DNA from: Caenorhabditis remanei
Taxonomy: Eukaryota; Nematoda; Chromadorea; Rhabditida; Rhabditidae
Reading direction: 5' to 3'
Assembly: GCF_010183535.1 (NCBI RefSeq)
Contig: NC_071331.1
Coordinates: 12,772,001 to 12,836,000, forward strand
DNA length: 64,000 nucleotides
Shown one piece after another: positions 11,433 to 22,074 of the stretch (positions are counted from its first letter, which is position 1; the number at the start of each line of letters is the position of its first letter). A program made the translations under genes and the position numbers. The notes under the pieces are model-generated. The model searched no databases, was not told the DNA's origin, and saw only the letters and a list, made by a program, of their open reading frames with translations.

Positions 11433-11558
11433 TTTGATTTCCTGTTAGAATAACAGAAAACGAACGAAAATAATGGAAGACTCTAACATGATCATTTCCA
11501 AGAATCAGCTGACAAATTTCTGTTTTCTCTCAAAATGAAAAAAATAAAACAATTAACA

Positions 11559-12821
11559 TTATGATCGAGGTTGGAAACTAAAAACATGATGAGTTGTCTT
11601 AAATCTGAGCTTAGCAGTATTATCATTCCGACTTGGTCGTATCGATGATTCTGGACGGCTATTGCGCTTATTATTGAACACCAATTCTCTTATTTTTTGG
11701 CTCAATTCTTTGTTGAATAGGAGAATTGTAATTGGTCCAATGAAAGAGATAATTCCATTGATAAGCGAGAAAAATCCGCGAATCCATTGTATCATGCTGC
11801 TCTGAAAGTTCCATTATTTTTTCAAATAGTATTTAAATATCCATGTACGTTATTATTTGTTGCAAAAATATTGAGAAACGTCATGTACATTAGAAGAGCT
11901 AGAAGACCGGCAAAAGGAAGACACATCTGGAGAGCCAGGCTGAGCTCACGTTTTGATGTTCTGGATAAGTCAATGCAGCGAAAGTTCTGGATGAAAATAA
12001 CTCACGGAGACATAGTTTGAGCTCTTGTTCTTACAAACACAATTATTGAAAGATAAGAAAAGAAACAGAGAAGACAAGAAATTGCAAGGAAAGTGATGAT
12101 AAGTTTTGAGTATCGCTGAAAGAATAATTGCGGACAATAGTCAGTACCATTATTACTCACATTAACAATTGATGTGTCCATTGCAAAAGTCAAAATGTTA
12201 GCGAAATGAAACTGAATCCTGTTGTCAGAAAAGAAAATAACATTCAAAATAAAAGGAGGAATCCAGAAGCGAACTAAAATAAACAAAATTTTTTCGTTTT
12301 GTATGAACTGCAAAACGATAAATTTCAGATATTTCAAATGTTTTGTCTTACATGAGTCAGTCCTGACAATGGTTTCACAATCACCAAATATCGGTGAATG
12401 GTGAGGAGAGCTATTCCATGTGCTCGGAACACTATACTCCAATAGGCACCATTCAAGAACACTGAAAAAATGTCAAATCTGTTTTTCCTGAGACCCCTAC
12501 TCTGAGCGAATGGTAAATCTTCATGAAGAAGAAAAAAGTCAACAAACAAGGTGGTAGTCAATTTGAATACTGTATAAAAGGATAGGCTGAGGAGATCTGA
12601 TATTATCTGAAAAGAAAATTGTTTTCCTATTTCTTATTGATTATTGTAACTACATGTTGCATTAGTAAAGTGTAGAAAGGCGTTCGAAATACATTATTTG
12701 ACATCCTGAACTCAAGAAGAGATATAAAAATGAAGAAATAGATAGGTGTAATTAGGATAAAGATAATGAAATAAATAACTAGAGACCACAATTGATGATT
12801 TGGATAACATATATGAACCAT
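11559..12821 (-). CDS. serpentine (7TM) chemoreceptor, srv-like (copy E)
   Basis: It starts at ATG 12821 (MVHICYPNHQLWSLVIYF). The exon layout is as in C and D: LEFRMSNNVFRTPFYTLL, LLTIHRYLVIVKPLSGLTH, LVRFWIPPFILNVIFF, TSKRELSLALQMCLPF and IISFIGPITILLFNKEL. The last exon runs longer than in C and D, giving a tail with NDNTAKLRFKTTHHVF before the stop at 11559. Its terminal exon was copied to 9430-9690 by the tandem duplication. All splice sites seen are canonical. Confidence 0.8.
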
Positions 12822-13730
12822 TTCACTTTTCTGATATTTCGAATATAAAAAGTTGAACGGAAAGAATGAAAATCTCCCACATGTTCATTTCCAAGAGTTC
12901 GATGTCAGTTTTTGGTGTTTTCTTCCCAAAAACATAAAACAAGTACAAGAGCAAAAAGAAGAAAGACAGACGATTGTACTGGTGTACTGTCAATAAACAA
13001 TAACTTGGATAAGGAAGTCAGGGATCGTGCCATTTTAGCCTTCAAAATCTAGAATAGTACAAAATACTTTAAATTTTTTTATAATACAAAAACTTGTGGA
13101 TAACTGTGAAATAACGTCTTCCTCACTTCTCCACTAGGAATGCCCATTCTACCTTTAAAAGTGAATATTGTGAAATTCCAGCTGAAAAATGTCTTCCAGG
13201 AAGCAGATGAATAGTTTATTTTCAGATTTTTCAGATTTACTTCTGTCGGAAAACATGGAGCGACCTAGTGTAAAATTTTTTGCATTAGTCATCAACGATG
13301 TTTTTTCAATTTGAGTTATCTGACATTTAATTTTCTATTTGAAACAGTACTTCGGATTCTTCTCTTACTTTTCAACTTCCTCATTCAGTCAAAAGTATGT
13401 AGTTTGATATACTCAGAATCCTCTGGGACTTTAATTTCTTCGAAAATCTCTCGAAAACAGACATAATCCTAGCTGATTTACTAATTACAGTCATGTGAAG
13501 ACGTGACGAGATCATTCGTTTTTCAGAGATCTACTCTCCTGGGGGGATGTGTCATTTGGAAAATGAGAGACGAAAATATTCATTTAGAATCAAAAAATCA
13601 TTTGGATACCTTTATCAAGCTTTTCGTCAAAATTTCACTTTCAAAAGTGCGCATTTCGTGATTTGACTCTTACCCAGTTACTCCTGATTTCACTCAATTT
13701 TCCTTTTCTGAATCAGAATAAAGTTTCCAG
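12822..13730. other. intergenic between divergent chemoreceptors E and F
   Basis: About 0.9 kb separates the minus-strand receptor E from the plus-strand receptor F and must hold both promoters. No coding exon or clear repeat was seen; homopolymer A/T runs are common. Confidence 0.5.
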
Positions 13731-14908
13731 ATGGTTTCAATAAAGGAGCATTTCAATTGGACACATGCCATCTATTTCGGATTATTTCTTATCATAATGC
13801 CAGTTTATTTTCTCATTTTCGTGTGTATTATGAAACTTCGAAGATCTGATTTCTCCTTCCAAACCACTTTCTACTCCTTGTTGATTCAACATGTAAGAGT
13901 TTACAGACCCAAAAAGTGAATGAAAATTTCCATTTCAGGCTATTGCTGATCTATTCGCAATGGGTTTATACGCTTTCCAGAAAATCTCCTACATCCTGAT
14001 TCCTAATTATATTTTCGAAAAGCAAGAGACGTTGTACATTGCTCCGAGTGAGTAAATCTCCAGTCGGATTCAATTCATTTGACGGTTACAGTATTCTACA
14101 ACTGCTTCTTCTGGTTTATTATCATTCGAAGTAACGGAGTCGCTTTGATGACTCTTCATAGATTTATGGTCATTGTAAGGCCTACTTCCACTTTTTCTTC
14201 AATCATCAAACGCTCAAAACCATGGGTTGTCTTCCTCGTTTATTGGATCCCACCAGTAGTTTTTGACTCTTTTTTCTACTCGGATTCAACAGTCAGATTT
14301 GATAGTGTTGAGAATTTAAAGAACGTTGTCAAGCCGGAAACTACTTTGGTGAGCTGATTTATTTTTCTTCTGTAAACTGAAATTATTTTAGAAAAGCACC
14401 ATCGTATGTATTGCATTCCTTTTCATATCCTGTGTTGTTTGCCTCGCTTCTAACGTTTTCATCATCAAATACATCAGGGAAAATAGTAATTCCATCTCGA
14501 AGTAGGTTATAATTCCCTAATTCAATTCTGTTAACTTCAATTTTCAGATCCGTCCAACGCGAACTTCGACTAACACTTCAAGTCTCGTTCCCTTTCGGAG
14601 CACAACTTGTTCTTCTCTGTTTCATGATATTCGCAAACTTGTATGCCAAAACTGGAAATGTTAGTTTGAATCTGAAATTGTTTTCTGATCATTAGAATTT
14701 CCAGACAGAGATGATGGTGTATATTCGAGATTTTTTCCCTATTGCAAATGGCCTTCTTTCCTTTATCAGCCCATTTACTATTATCTTATTCAATAGGGAT
14801 TTGACACGAAAGGTCAAGATAATGCTGATCGGAAATAAATCGAGAACTGTTGCGGATAATCAGTCGGAAATTTCAGCGAAGACATCAGTAGTACTGCGGA
14901 TGAGATAA
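13731..14908 (+). CDS. serpentine (7TM) chemoreceptor, srv-like (copy F)
   Basis: It starts at ATG 13731 (MVSIKEHFNWTHAIYFGL) and reads through six exons to the stop at 14908. Landmarks are KLRRSDFSFQTTFYSLLIQH, ALMTLHRFMVIVRP, WVVFLVYWIPPVVFDSFF, SVQRELRLTLQVSFPF and LLSFISPFTIILFNRDL. Unlike A, B, C, D and E, there is no intron between the HRF region and TM4: SSIIKRSKPWVV is continuous. It is the only family member on the plus strand and is more distant in sequence. TM7 has FISP where the others have FIGP. Confidence 0.8.
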
Positions 14909-15031
14909 TTCTGTTTCATTAACATTTTCCCAATTCAATAAGAAAGAATGGCATGTTTTTAGAGATAAATCCGTTCTCTTTATATTAAAACTTCATGAAC
15001 ACAAAAATTACTGAAAAATAAAGAAAAAAAT

Positions 15032-15934
15032 TCAATATCTCCTTTTCGAAGCCACGTGTAACTCAGCAGTTGCAACATCTTCAATTGGAGATTTCTCTTG
15101 AGTTTTCGCCTAAAATGTTGTTATTTTCAGAAATAGAGAATCAAAATTCTTATCTAGAATTGAGTTTCTATCTTACCAAATCGAGAGTTGCAACTGAAGA
15201 TTTAGTCGTCTTGCTTTCTTGCTCTGCAGAAGGTGACTCGAATGCTGCACTCTTGGTTTCATCCGATTTAGTACAGTCTTCTGATGTCTCAATCTGTAAA
15301 AATATCGGCCAACTGTTTTCAATAGTTACACTAATTTACCGTTTTTGATTTCTTTGCACTCTTCATCACACTCTTTTTGAGAGTCTTCTTGACACTTTCT
15401 TTCGGTTTTTCCTTTTTGAGTGTCTTCACATTCGGAAAAACAGGTATCTCTTTCTCTTTCTTCGCTTCAAACTCATCGATTTTCTTCTCTTTTTTATCGG
15501 GTTTCATCGGGATCACACAGTTCAAAGGCATATATGGTCTCATCATCCTATATTCCTCCAAATCTTGAACCTTTTTCTTCAATTCAATGACTTCTCTCTT
15601 CAATCTTTGTGTGTCTTTAATCCAGAGAAAAATAAATAAAAATACAGAAAGTGCCAGAGCTCCGATGAAAGCGGCAACAGTGTAGACTGTGCTCATTCTG
15701 AAAATGTTGAAACTTTGCATACACTTTGACGAACTCACTTCAAAATCATTATGTTGGTTGGATGATGCACTACAGTATGATTAGTTCTAGTTGTTTCTCC
15801 AGTTTGCCCAGTTTTTTTCGTTGTGTTCTCAGCAACCGAAATCATTGTTATAAATTGTATGATTAGGAACAAGCGAAATGAATCTGCAAGTACAAAATCC
15901 GGACTCTTCGTATAAATGATAACTTACGTTTCAT
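15032..15934 (-). CDS. small single-pass membrane protein with Lys/Glu-rich cytoplasmic tail
   Basis: Five exons give about 234 residues. The first exon is only seven bases (ATGAAAC, 15928-15934). The joined start MKHSFRLFLIIQFITMISVA is a signal peptide. A short ectodomain with Asn-X-Thr (AENTTKK, TNHTVVH) follows. The membrane segment is VAAFIGALALSVFLFIFLWI, then a short coiled coil (REVIELKKKVQDLEEY) and a long Lys/Glu/Ser-rich tail ending HVASKRRY and TGA 15032-15034. It is the first of three head-to-tail genes with the same plan. It is predicted to be type I in the plasma membrane or ER. No enzyme or receptor motif is seen and the function is unknown. Confidence 0.65.
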
Positions 15935-16370
15935 TGTCAAATCAATCAATGAGTAAGAAGATTCTCATCTTTGAACTTAAGATTTGAACTTCGCCACGGT
16001 CCAATTTCAGGGGTTTCTATGGTAATTGGAATAGTTGTCCGAAATCCGGATTTTGAAGTTTTTATTCCGGTCCCGTATTTCGAATTCCGGAAAATGTATA
16101 ATTTCATTCTTGATTTGGGAAATTTTTATTCCGGTTCCGGATTCCGGAAATCGAAAAATGTCATTCCGTACAACTATGTTAATTGGATGTCGGAAGACAT
16201 GCTTGCTAACACTGTAGTTAAATTTTTTGAGTTTTCGTTTTTAGGTCTTTGATGACATGTTTTCAAATTTACAAAAGCACCACAAATCGCGTATTCAAAA
16301 GTCATCATTATATAATTTTCCTCATTATTTAAAGTTTATTCAAAAAAAAATTGCCCAAGTAACAAAATTA
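15935..16370. repeat. intergenic region with TTCCGG-rich short repeats (16040-16170)
   Basis: Between the first two small membrane-protein genes, bases 16040-16170 carry repeated ATTCCGG/TTCCGGA units, densest around 16125-16150 (ATTCCGGTTCCGGATTCCGG). The unit contains the palindrome TTCCGGAA in places. The rest of the gap is AT-rich and non-coding. Confidence 0.55.
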
Positions 16371-17258
16371 CTAGTATCTTTTCGGAGCAAGTTGTATTTC
16401 AGCTGTTCCGGCAGTTCCTTCTGTTCCAGTTGTTATTTGTGGAATTGGGTAGACAGAACGCTGAAAACAGACTATCATTCTACTGAATTCAAACAATTCA
16501 TGCTTACATCTCCATCACTTTCTTCTTCTTTTCCTACAGTATTCCCTCCTACTGTAGTTCCTCCAGTTGCAGTATGCGCAGTCCGTGTTCTTGCTCTTCC
16601 AGTTGCAGTCGCGAGTGTTCTCTGAAATCAAGAATCAGAGGATACAGTTGTTTTATTTCTGTCTTATTACAGATTTCTCATCATCTTGTGTCGACTCCAC
16701 CGTAACCGTTTCCCGCTTCTTCTGTTTAGTCTTTGTTTTCTTTTTCTTTTTTCTCGTTTCATCATCAACCACCGACTCCATTTTACTCTCAACTATTGGT
16801 TTCTTTTGACTTTCTTTCGAAGCAACTTTATTCTCCTTATCTTTCAAGACAACTACTTCATTTGCAGCTACTGTATGAATCACCATTGGACTTGCTTCAA
16901 TTGTCGAAATACTCGATTCCAAATGAATTATCTTATCCTTGTAACGTTTTCTATCACAGCAACAAATTATTAGAATTATGATAGAAAAGAGAAAAAGCCC
17001 GATAGTTGCCACGATCCAGGCGATGATCACATTTCGGCTTTAAAAAATCATGACCTCATTGCTAAAAGAAAAACTACTCACTTTATAGTAACTTCATCTG
17101 ATGGTTCGCTCGTTTCAGCCTTCTTTCTCTTCTTCTTTTTCGCAAGAACCTCCATCACAACAATAAGGGAAATGATTAGAAACAAACGAAAGGAATCTGA
17201 AAGTGTTAGAGGGTTGCGTTAGTTAGCTACTCATATAGTGAAACTTACTTGTTATCAT
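16371..17258 (-). CDS. small single-pass membrane protein, second of the array
   Basis: It starts at ATG 17258. The first exon is ten bases and joins to a hydrophobic leader, MITNSFRLFLIISLIVVMEV, very like that of the gene at 15032-15934 (SFRLFLII shared). A lysine-rich linker (KKKKRKKAETSEP) follows, then the membrane segment AWIVATIGLFLFSIIILIIC, a CCCDRKRYKDK basic patch, and a charged tail with KKKKKTKTKQKKR. The last two exons are Thr/Gly rich (TATGRARTRTAHTATGG) and end IQLAPKRY at TAG 16371-16373. The KR(R)Y terminus and tiny first exon argue for common descent with the gene at 15032-15934. Function is unknown. Confidence 0.62.
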
Positions 17259-17648
17259 TCTCAGTTAAAGGCGAAGATGAATCAGTAAGAATTGAGAATT
17301 TTCAAAGAAACCGAAATCATATACTGGTGGTCATTGTCATTGGAATAGGTTAGGCCAGGACAGGGCAGGCCTAGTTCTTTTGAGAAAACGGGATACCGGA
17401 TCGGATGTCTAGTTTACAATTCTTGAACACGTCGATACATTAAAAAAGTCAAAACGTGAACGAATATCAGAGCCCGTGGTTAAGTGGTTCAAATAAGAGG
17501 AATGATACTTTTATCTTTATTAAGTGAGTAACAATGTATTATGGCGAAGCATTTTAGATGTTTAGGTTTGTTAAAGGTTATTGGGTGTTGATTGTTTTGA
17601 AGGTGCGAGTAGTCCACTAACACTTCCGGAAACTGGTTGGAAGAATTT
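17259..17648. other. intergenic, no gene seen
   Basis: This is the short upstream region of the second membrane-protein gene. It contains a GGCCAGGACAGGGCAGGCC inverted motif near 17353 but no coding exon. Confidence 0.4.
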
Positions 17649-18681
17649 CTATTCCACTGACTTCGTCTTCGATCGAATTTTTGACTTTACCGGCTGTAAA
17701 GACATAATCAAAATAATAGAATTAAATTCAAACAAACCTCAAACTTGTCGTGTTCTTCTCCGAAATCATATTGTTCATTGTCCTTTTCATCGTATTCAAC
17801 ATTTCCCAACTCGACTTTCTCTTCATCATTGCATCTTTTTTTGAACTGAAAATCGAGTTCTGACTTTATCAAGAAAGGAATTCTTTACAGCACGATCCAG
17901 ATTCGTTGCTATTACAACTCCTCCTTGTTTCTTAAACTTTTCTGAGGCGGCATCTGGATCTAGTGCCACAAGAAGTTTCTGCCTTTGCTGTTCTCTTTTA
18001 CTGAGTCCGCTCAAATCCAGTTCTCCTGAGTGGTCTAAACTTTTTGGAGATTGAATGGCACATTGATGGATAAGGAATACCTTGATTCATTTCACATGTT
18101 TTGATACATAAAACAATAGAAATGATGATGAAAATCGCGAGAAGACATCCGGATATCCAATAGGGAGTACTACTTACATGACTACGAAATGAACAATGAA
18201 AGCTCTGTGAAAGTAGAAAGAACTATGGTTACTTACCTAGTCATTTTGCGATGCTCATCTTTTAGAATTTCGCACAACTTTTTACAAGAATGAGTAGAGG
18301 AAACGTTCTGGCGAAAGATGTGATTTTACTTCCGTCTCGAATTATTCACAAACCTTGCAGGAAGTTATTCCTTGGACAAAACTCAATTCAACATAAACAG
18401 TTGTTGGATAAAGTGTAGTTATAGGCGTTGTAAAAGGTATTGTGGTAATAGTAGATGGTGTCGAAAGTGTTCGATTCTTGAGAGGTTTTGAGCGGTTTGT
18501 AGCTGGACTTCGAATAAGCTTTCCAAATAAAAACCAACGAGAACTAACCTTTCTTTGAGTTTACACTATCGGAGATCAGTAATATCAAAAATAGAAAAAC
18601 GAAGAGATTGATTTTACAATAAATATCTGAAAGAGATCAAGACTACACCCAGATATTCAGTTTTCTTTTCTTACGTCTCAT
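17649..18681 (-). CDS. small single-pass membrane protein with Thr/Pro-rich ectodomain, third of the array
   Basis: It starts at ATG 18681 with a seven-base first exon (ATGAGAC) joined to IYCKINLFVFLFLILLISDS, a signal peptide. A mucin-like ectodomain follows (LSTPSTITTIPFTTPITTLY), then SCK and KKLCEILKDEHRK, and a membrane segment ISGCLLAIFIIISIVLCI. The cytoplasmic tail has SGLSKREQQRQKLLVAL and an acidic stretch (EEKVELGNVEYDEKDNEQYD), ending SKTKSVE at TAG 17649-17651. Two junctions needed a choice between donors. I preferred 46-bp introns over 19- and 30-bp ones, so details in the middle may change. It has the same gene plan as its two right-to-left neighbours but little sequence identity. 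Confidence 0.5.
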
Positions 18682-19058
18682 TTCCTGAAGATAACACTAT
18701 TATTTAGCTGTGTTTGGGATAGAAAATAAGAAGAAAAGTAAAAAAAAAGTTCTCTTTTTTCGGATTTGATATTTTACAAGAGGTCACGTTACACTAAAAG
18801 TTTAAAGACGTTCTAAGGCAGACTCTGAGAAAAAAAAACGCGCAAATGTTTCACGGAGACTCTATCACTTTCGAAGGAAGAAGAAGTAATTTCAGATTTT
18901 ATTCGAATTTAATTAGTTTTAGAAAAAAAAAGATTCAACAAAAAGTCTCATTTAAAAAAAAATCAAATTTCAGACAATTAACTAAGTCACTTGTATGGAG
19001 GCCAATTAGGGAGAGCTCTGAAAATTGTCAGACGTTTTACTTGAACTTCAAACTTTCC

Positions 19059-20183
19059 TTACTGATCAATCAACATTCTAATCTCCACTGCTTGATAGTC
19101 GATTGAGTTGTAGTTGTAGGTCAAATACACTTCAAAATCTTGATTTCTTTTCAGAAAAATGTCAGTGTTATAGTATCCGTTGAACTAGAAATTTTAATAG
19201 TTATACATCTTACCAGTCACTTTATTCACTTACATTTTCAATTCGATTCATATCGATGACCAAGCTTTGAGAGCTTGCATCTGTGTCTATGAGCGTCAAA
19301 TTCAAAAAATGAAAGTCGTCGGATAAAGCTGAAAATTACAAAATGAAGATGTTTTATTAATCTGTTCTTACCGTGATTTTGAACAGTTATATCAACAAAA
19401 ACAGAGATAGTTCTAGAGAAATAATCAGGAGTTGTTAGCAGAGGAAGTTCGATTTGTCCTTGTCCAGAAACAATTGGATTAGATGCATAAAGTAGGTATT
19501 CATTCAGAATGATGTTTGTGGAAAAGTCAACACTCTGGAAATAATTCTTCCCTGATCCGAAGAACAGATACTTTACCAAGCGGATGGAACCAACCTGATC
19601 AAAAGAATCTTCATCCGTAAAAACACCAAGACCATTCGATTTAGACGATATGTTATACATGACGAGAGAATCCGAGCTTCCCAATAAATTTTCCATAAAT
19701 ACAGTTCTCACAAAAACATGCTGAAATTGCAGTTGAGATACAATCTCTGATATATTAATATCATCTGGATTTCGTTGAAGTAATATAAAAATTATGGATC
19801 CACAAATAGGAGACTGAGAGTTTGTGAGGAAGTTCTGAATAACATTAAGAACATCACTTCCGGTTGAATCGTCGGCAAATCCGAGAGATGGACCTGGTAG
19901 ATTATTAGTCACTGATGCGGTGAAACTTCTGAAAATATAGATGGTGGTAGCACCTCATCATTTTAATTCACTCACTTTGTGTCAGTAGAAAAAGTTATTT
20001 CCTCCTCCTTTTTTGTATCAAAACGAATGTTTGCCAAGTATTTATATTTCGATTGCTGATAATCCAACTTCATGACAATATCATCTAGAGAATTCTTGAC
20101 TGATTTGGAATCTAAGTCATTTGAATACGCGAACAAAAACGTGGATGGTGTTTCAGGTGTACATGAGTCATTGTTTGAAGTTC
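19059..20183 (-). CDS. predicted extracellular protein with a vWA-like core (5' end not found)
   Basis: Five exons read in phase from 20183 to TAA 19059-19061. The first seen exon has DSCTPETPSTFLFAYSNDLD, whose FLFAYSNDLD resembles the first strand and DxSxS-like turn of a von Willebrand A fold. The next large exon has GFADDSTGSDVLNVIQNFL and GSIIFILLQRNPDDINISE, again with alternating strands and helices. The C-terminal part (IELPLLTTPDYF, NGYYNTDIFLKRNQDFEVY) is strand-rich and has several Asn-X-Ser/Thr sites. A start codon and N-terminal leader could not be placed with confidence. The vWA comparison is an inference from pattern only. Nothing shows catalytic activity. Confidence 0.5.
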
Positions 20184-20408
20184 CTGAAATTAGGTAAAGC
20201 TTTTCAAAAACCTAATACAAAGCATTTAGTTTTGAAACTGGTGGGATTTATTTTAGCTTCTGATATTGGTGCTTTATATAGTTATGAATATTTTGGAGTT
20301 TGTTTGTGAGGGGGGTGGAAGGGTTCAGGTAAGATGGAGATAGCATAATGTCACACTTTTCAATTACTCTCTTATCAGTAAACCTTGATTTTTCGTCTCC
20401 TCCTTTTT

Positions 20409-20960
20409 TCAGTCATCCTCCGGAAGAAACACATGTTTACAGATACGAATGGCGGAACGAATGAGTACTTGAATGTAATGTAACATTAAGATTCCGAGAC
20501 CAACAACTTTCCAAATCTTCGTAGTTTTGAGGGAAATACTAGATAATTGAAAGTTAAACTATCTTTTTATAAAATCTTTTTTTGAAACGTATTGTTTTCT
20601 GTTCAAAAATCCGTCTTTGGGAAAAAGATCAGAATCACAACTCGTTCAGGATCAAATGATGTCTGAGACAATCGCGAAGAATATAACAATGAAAGAAGAA
20701 ATTATAAGGGATACGAGAAAAGAGGAGATGCCGTTTTCTAGATTCAATGTTCTATTGTGGAATTCTTTTTCAGATAAATTTTATAAAACTCAATTTCTGC
20801 CATCATGATGGCAATTTGATGTATCCACTGTTTGTGGGTGGACTTCATGGTGATACAGTCTTCATCATTTCTTGAAATAGTCAAACGAATGTGAACGCTC
20901 ATCAAGTAATTATTTTCAAGGAACCAAATACAACTTTTAATTTTACATACAAAGTTTTAG
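20409..20960 (-). CDS. unresolved gene encoding a C-terminal membrane segment
   Basis: Three exons can be joined in phase: CIWFLENNYLMSVHIRLTIS...HKQWIHQIAIMMAEIE, then KRHLLFSRIPYNFFF...LILNEL, then SLKTTKIWKVVGLGILMLHY ending in FLPEDD and TGA 20409-20411. The last exon holds one hydrophobic span followed by a basic short tail. The general plan (Cys-containing domain, helical region, one membrane span) recalls p24/TMED cargo receptors, but no diagnostic motif is visible. Splice sites are weak and upstream exons were not found. It could be a decayed gene. Confidence 0.28.
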
Positions 20961-22074
20961 TGATGAGTCTTTCACAATTCTTCAAATCCAGAAGTGTCAT
21001 TTTTCAGAGTTTTGAGATCCTAACCCTTATGCTCCAAGACACTTCAAACGAAGCCATTCATAAATAGAGACGTTTGGGAACTCCGTCAATGAATCGAAAC
21101 GCCCCAGTTTCTACTTTACAGAAATGTAACACACTAAAATTGAAGAAAACTTATCCGTCAACGAGTGTTGACTTAAAAAATATCTCCAGTGAAATAAAAC
21201 CCTATAAAGTATAAATCCTCTGACCCATAAGATCCATTCAGAAAAAATTATATCTTCACTTCAAATAACTGAATATATTCTAGGCAGCCATTATGTTCAT
21301 ATTTGAGATTTCATCAAACGAAAATTATTGTTCAGACACCTGAAAAATATTCTCAATCTACGATTCGCAACACGGATTCGCCTTTTTTTTCTCTGAAAAG
21401 TTCCGAATCATCCGTCATCGCTACAGAATTCCTTTAGTTGACGTCAACAGATCCACACAAAAATTGTGAAGAAAAAATGGATCGGCTACTATTATCTTGT
21501 CTGGAAATCTTGAATCTTCCGAAATCCCGTTCCGATTTCCGCGTCCAGAATGGGATAAAAACAGCGATAGGAGATTAGAATCAGGATAGCTAGAAAAAGA
21601 AAGAAGAAAAAGAAGAATCCTCATTTTGATCTGAATTTCTTTCTTTTCCGTAGTTTTTGCCCTTTGAAGAAAAATCTACACTTGATCCACAACACAATGA
21701 AAGTGAAAATGGGCGGGAGAAGAGTCTGCTTAGAAGAGTACAAAAGGACAGGTTTCTTCTTCATCCAAGCCACGCCCACTTTTTCCACTTTCTGAGAATA
21801 CACATACACGCAAATCTCATACTCACACAGGGGGACGATATCTTTTCGTTTATCAACATTTTGCGATCTCGACTTCTCTTTCATGATCTAGGTCAAAATC
21901 CATTTCTCCTCATTTTCCTTCTCCCGTTTTCGATTCATTTTCTCTTTTCGCTTTCTTCATTGTTTAGGAAACAAGAATATCGGTGTCCATATCCCGATAG
22001 CTTTCACCGTAATTTATGTCTTAGTCTCTTTTTAATGTCGTTTTGATTTCTGCTCGATTGACAACTTTTATAGG
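20961..22074. other. intergenic upstream of glf-1
   Basis: About 1.1 kb without a supported gene. Short frames around 21420-21880 on both strands have low-complexity composition and no splice support. The plus-strand 3' part (21895-22050) is pyrimidine rich, as is common just upstream of Caenorhabditis genes, and TTTTATAG at the glf-1 start is a plausible trans-splice acceptor. Confidence 0.45.

Noticed and set aside
16653..17030. Plus-strand frames overlapping the second small membrane-protein gene
   Set aside because: They are reverse-strand reads of Lys/Glu-rich codons (appearing as Phe/Leu/Ser runs); the minus-strand model has phased exons.
21421..21884. Two adjacent minus-strand frames, one starting with a hydrophobic MRILLFLLSF leader
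   Set aside because: The leader is attached to low-complexity sequence, no splice partner is visible, and the stretch lies in the likely promoter of glf-1.
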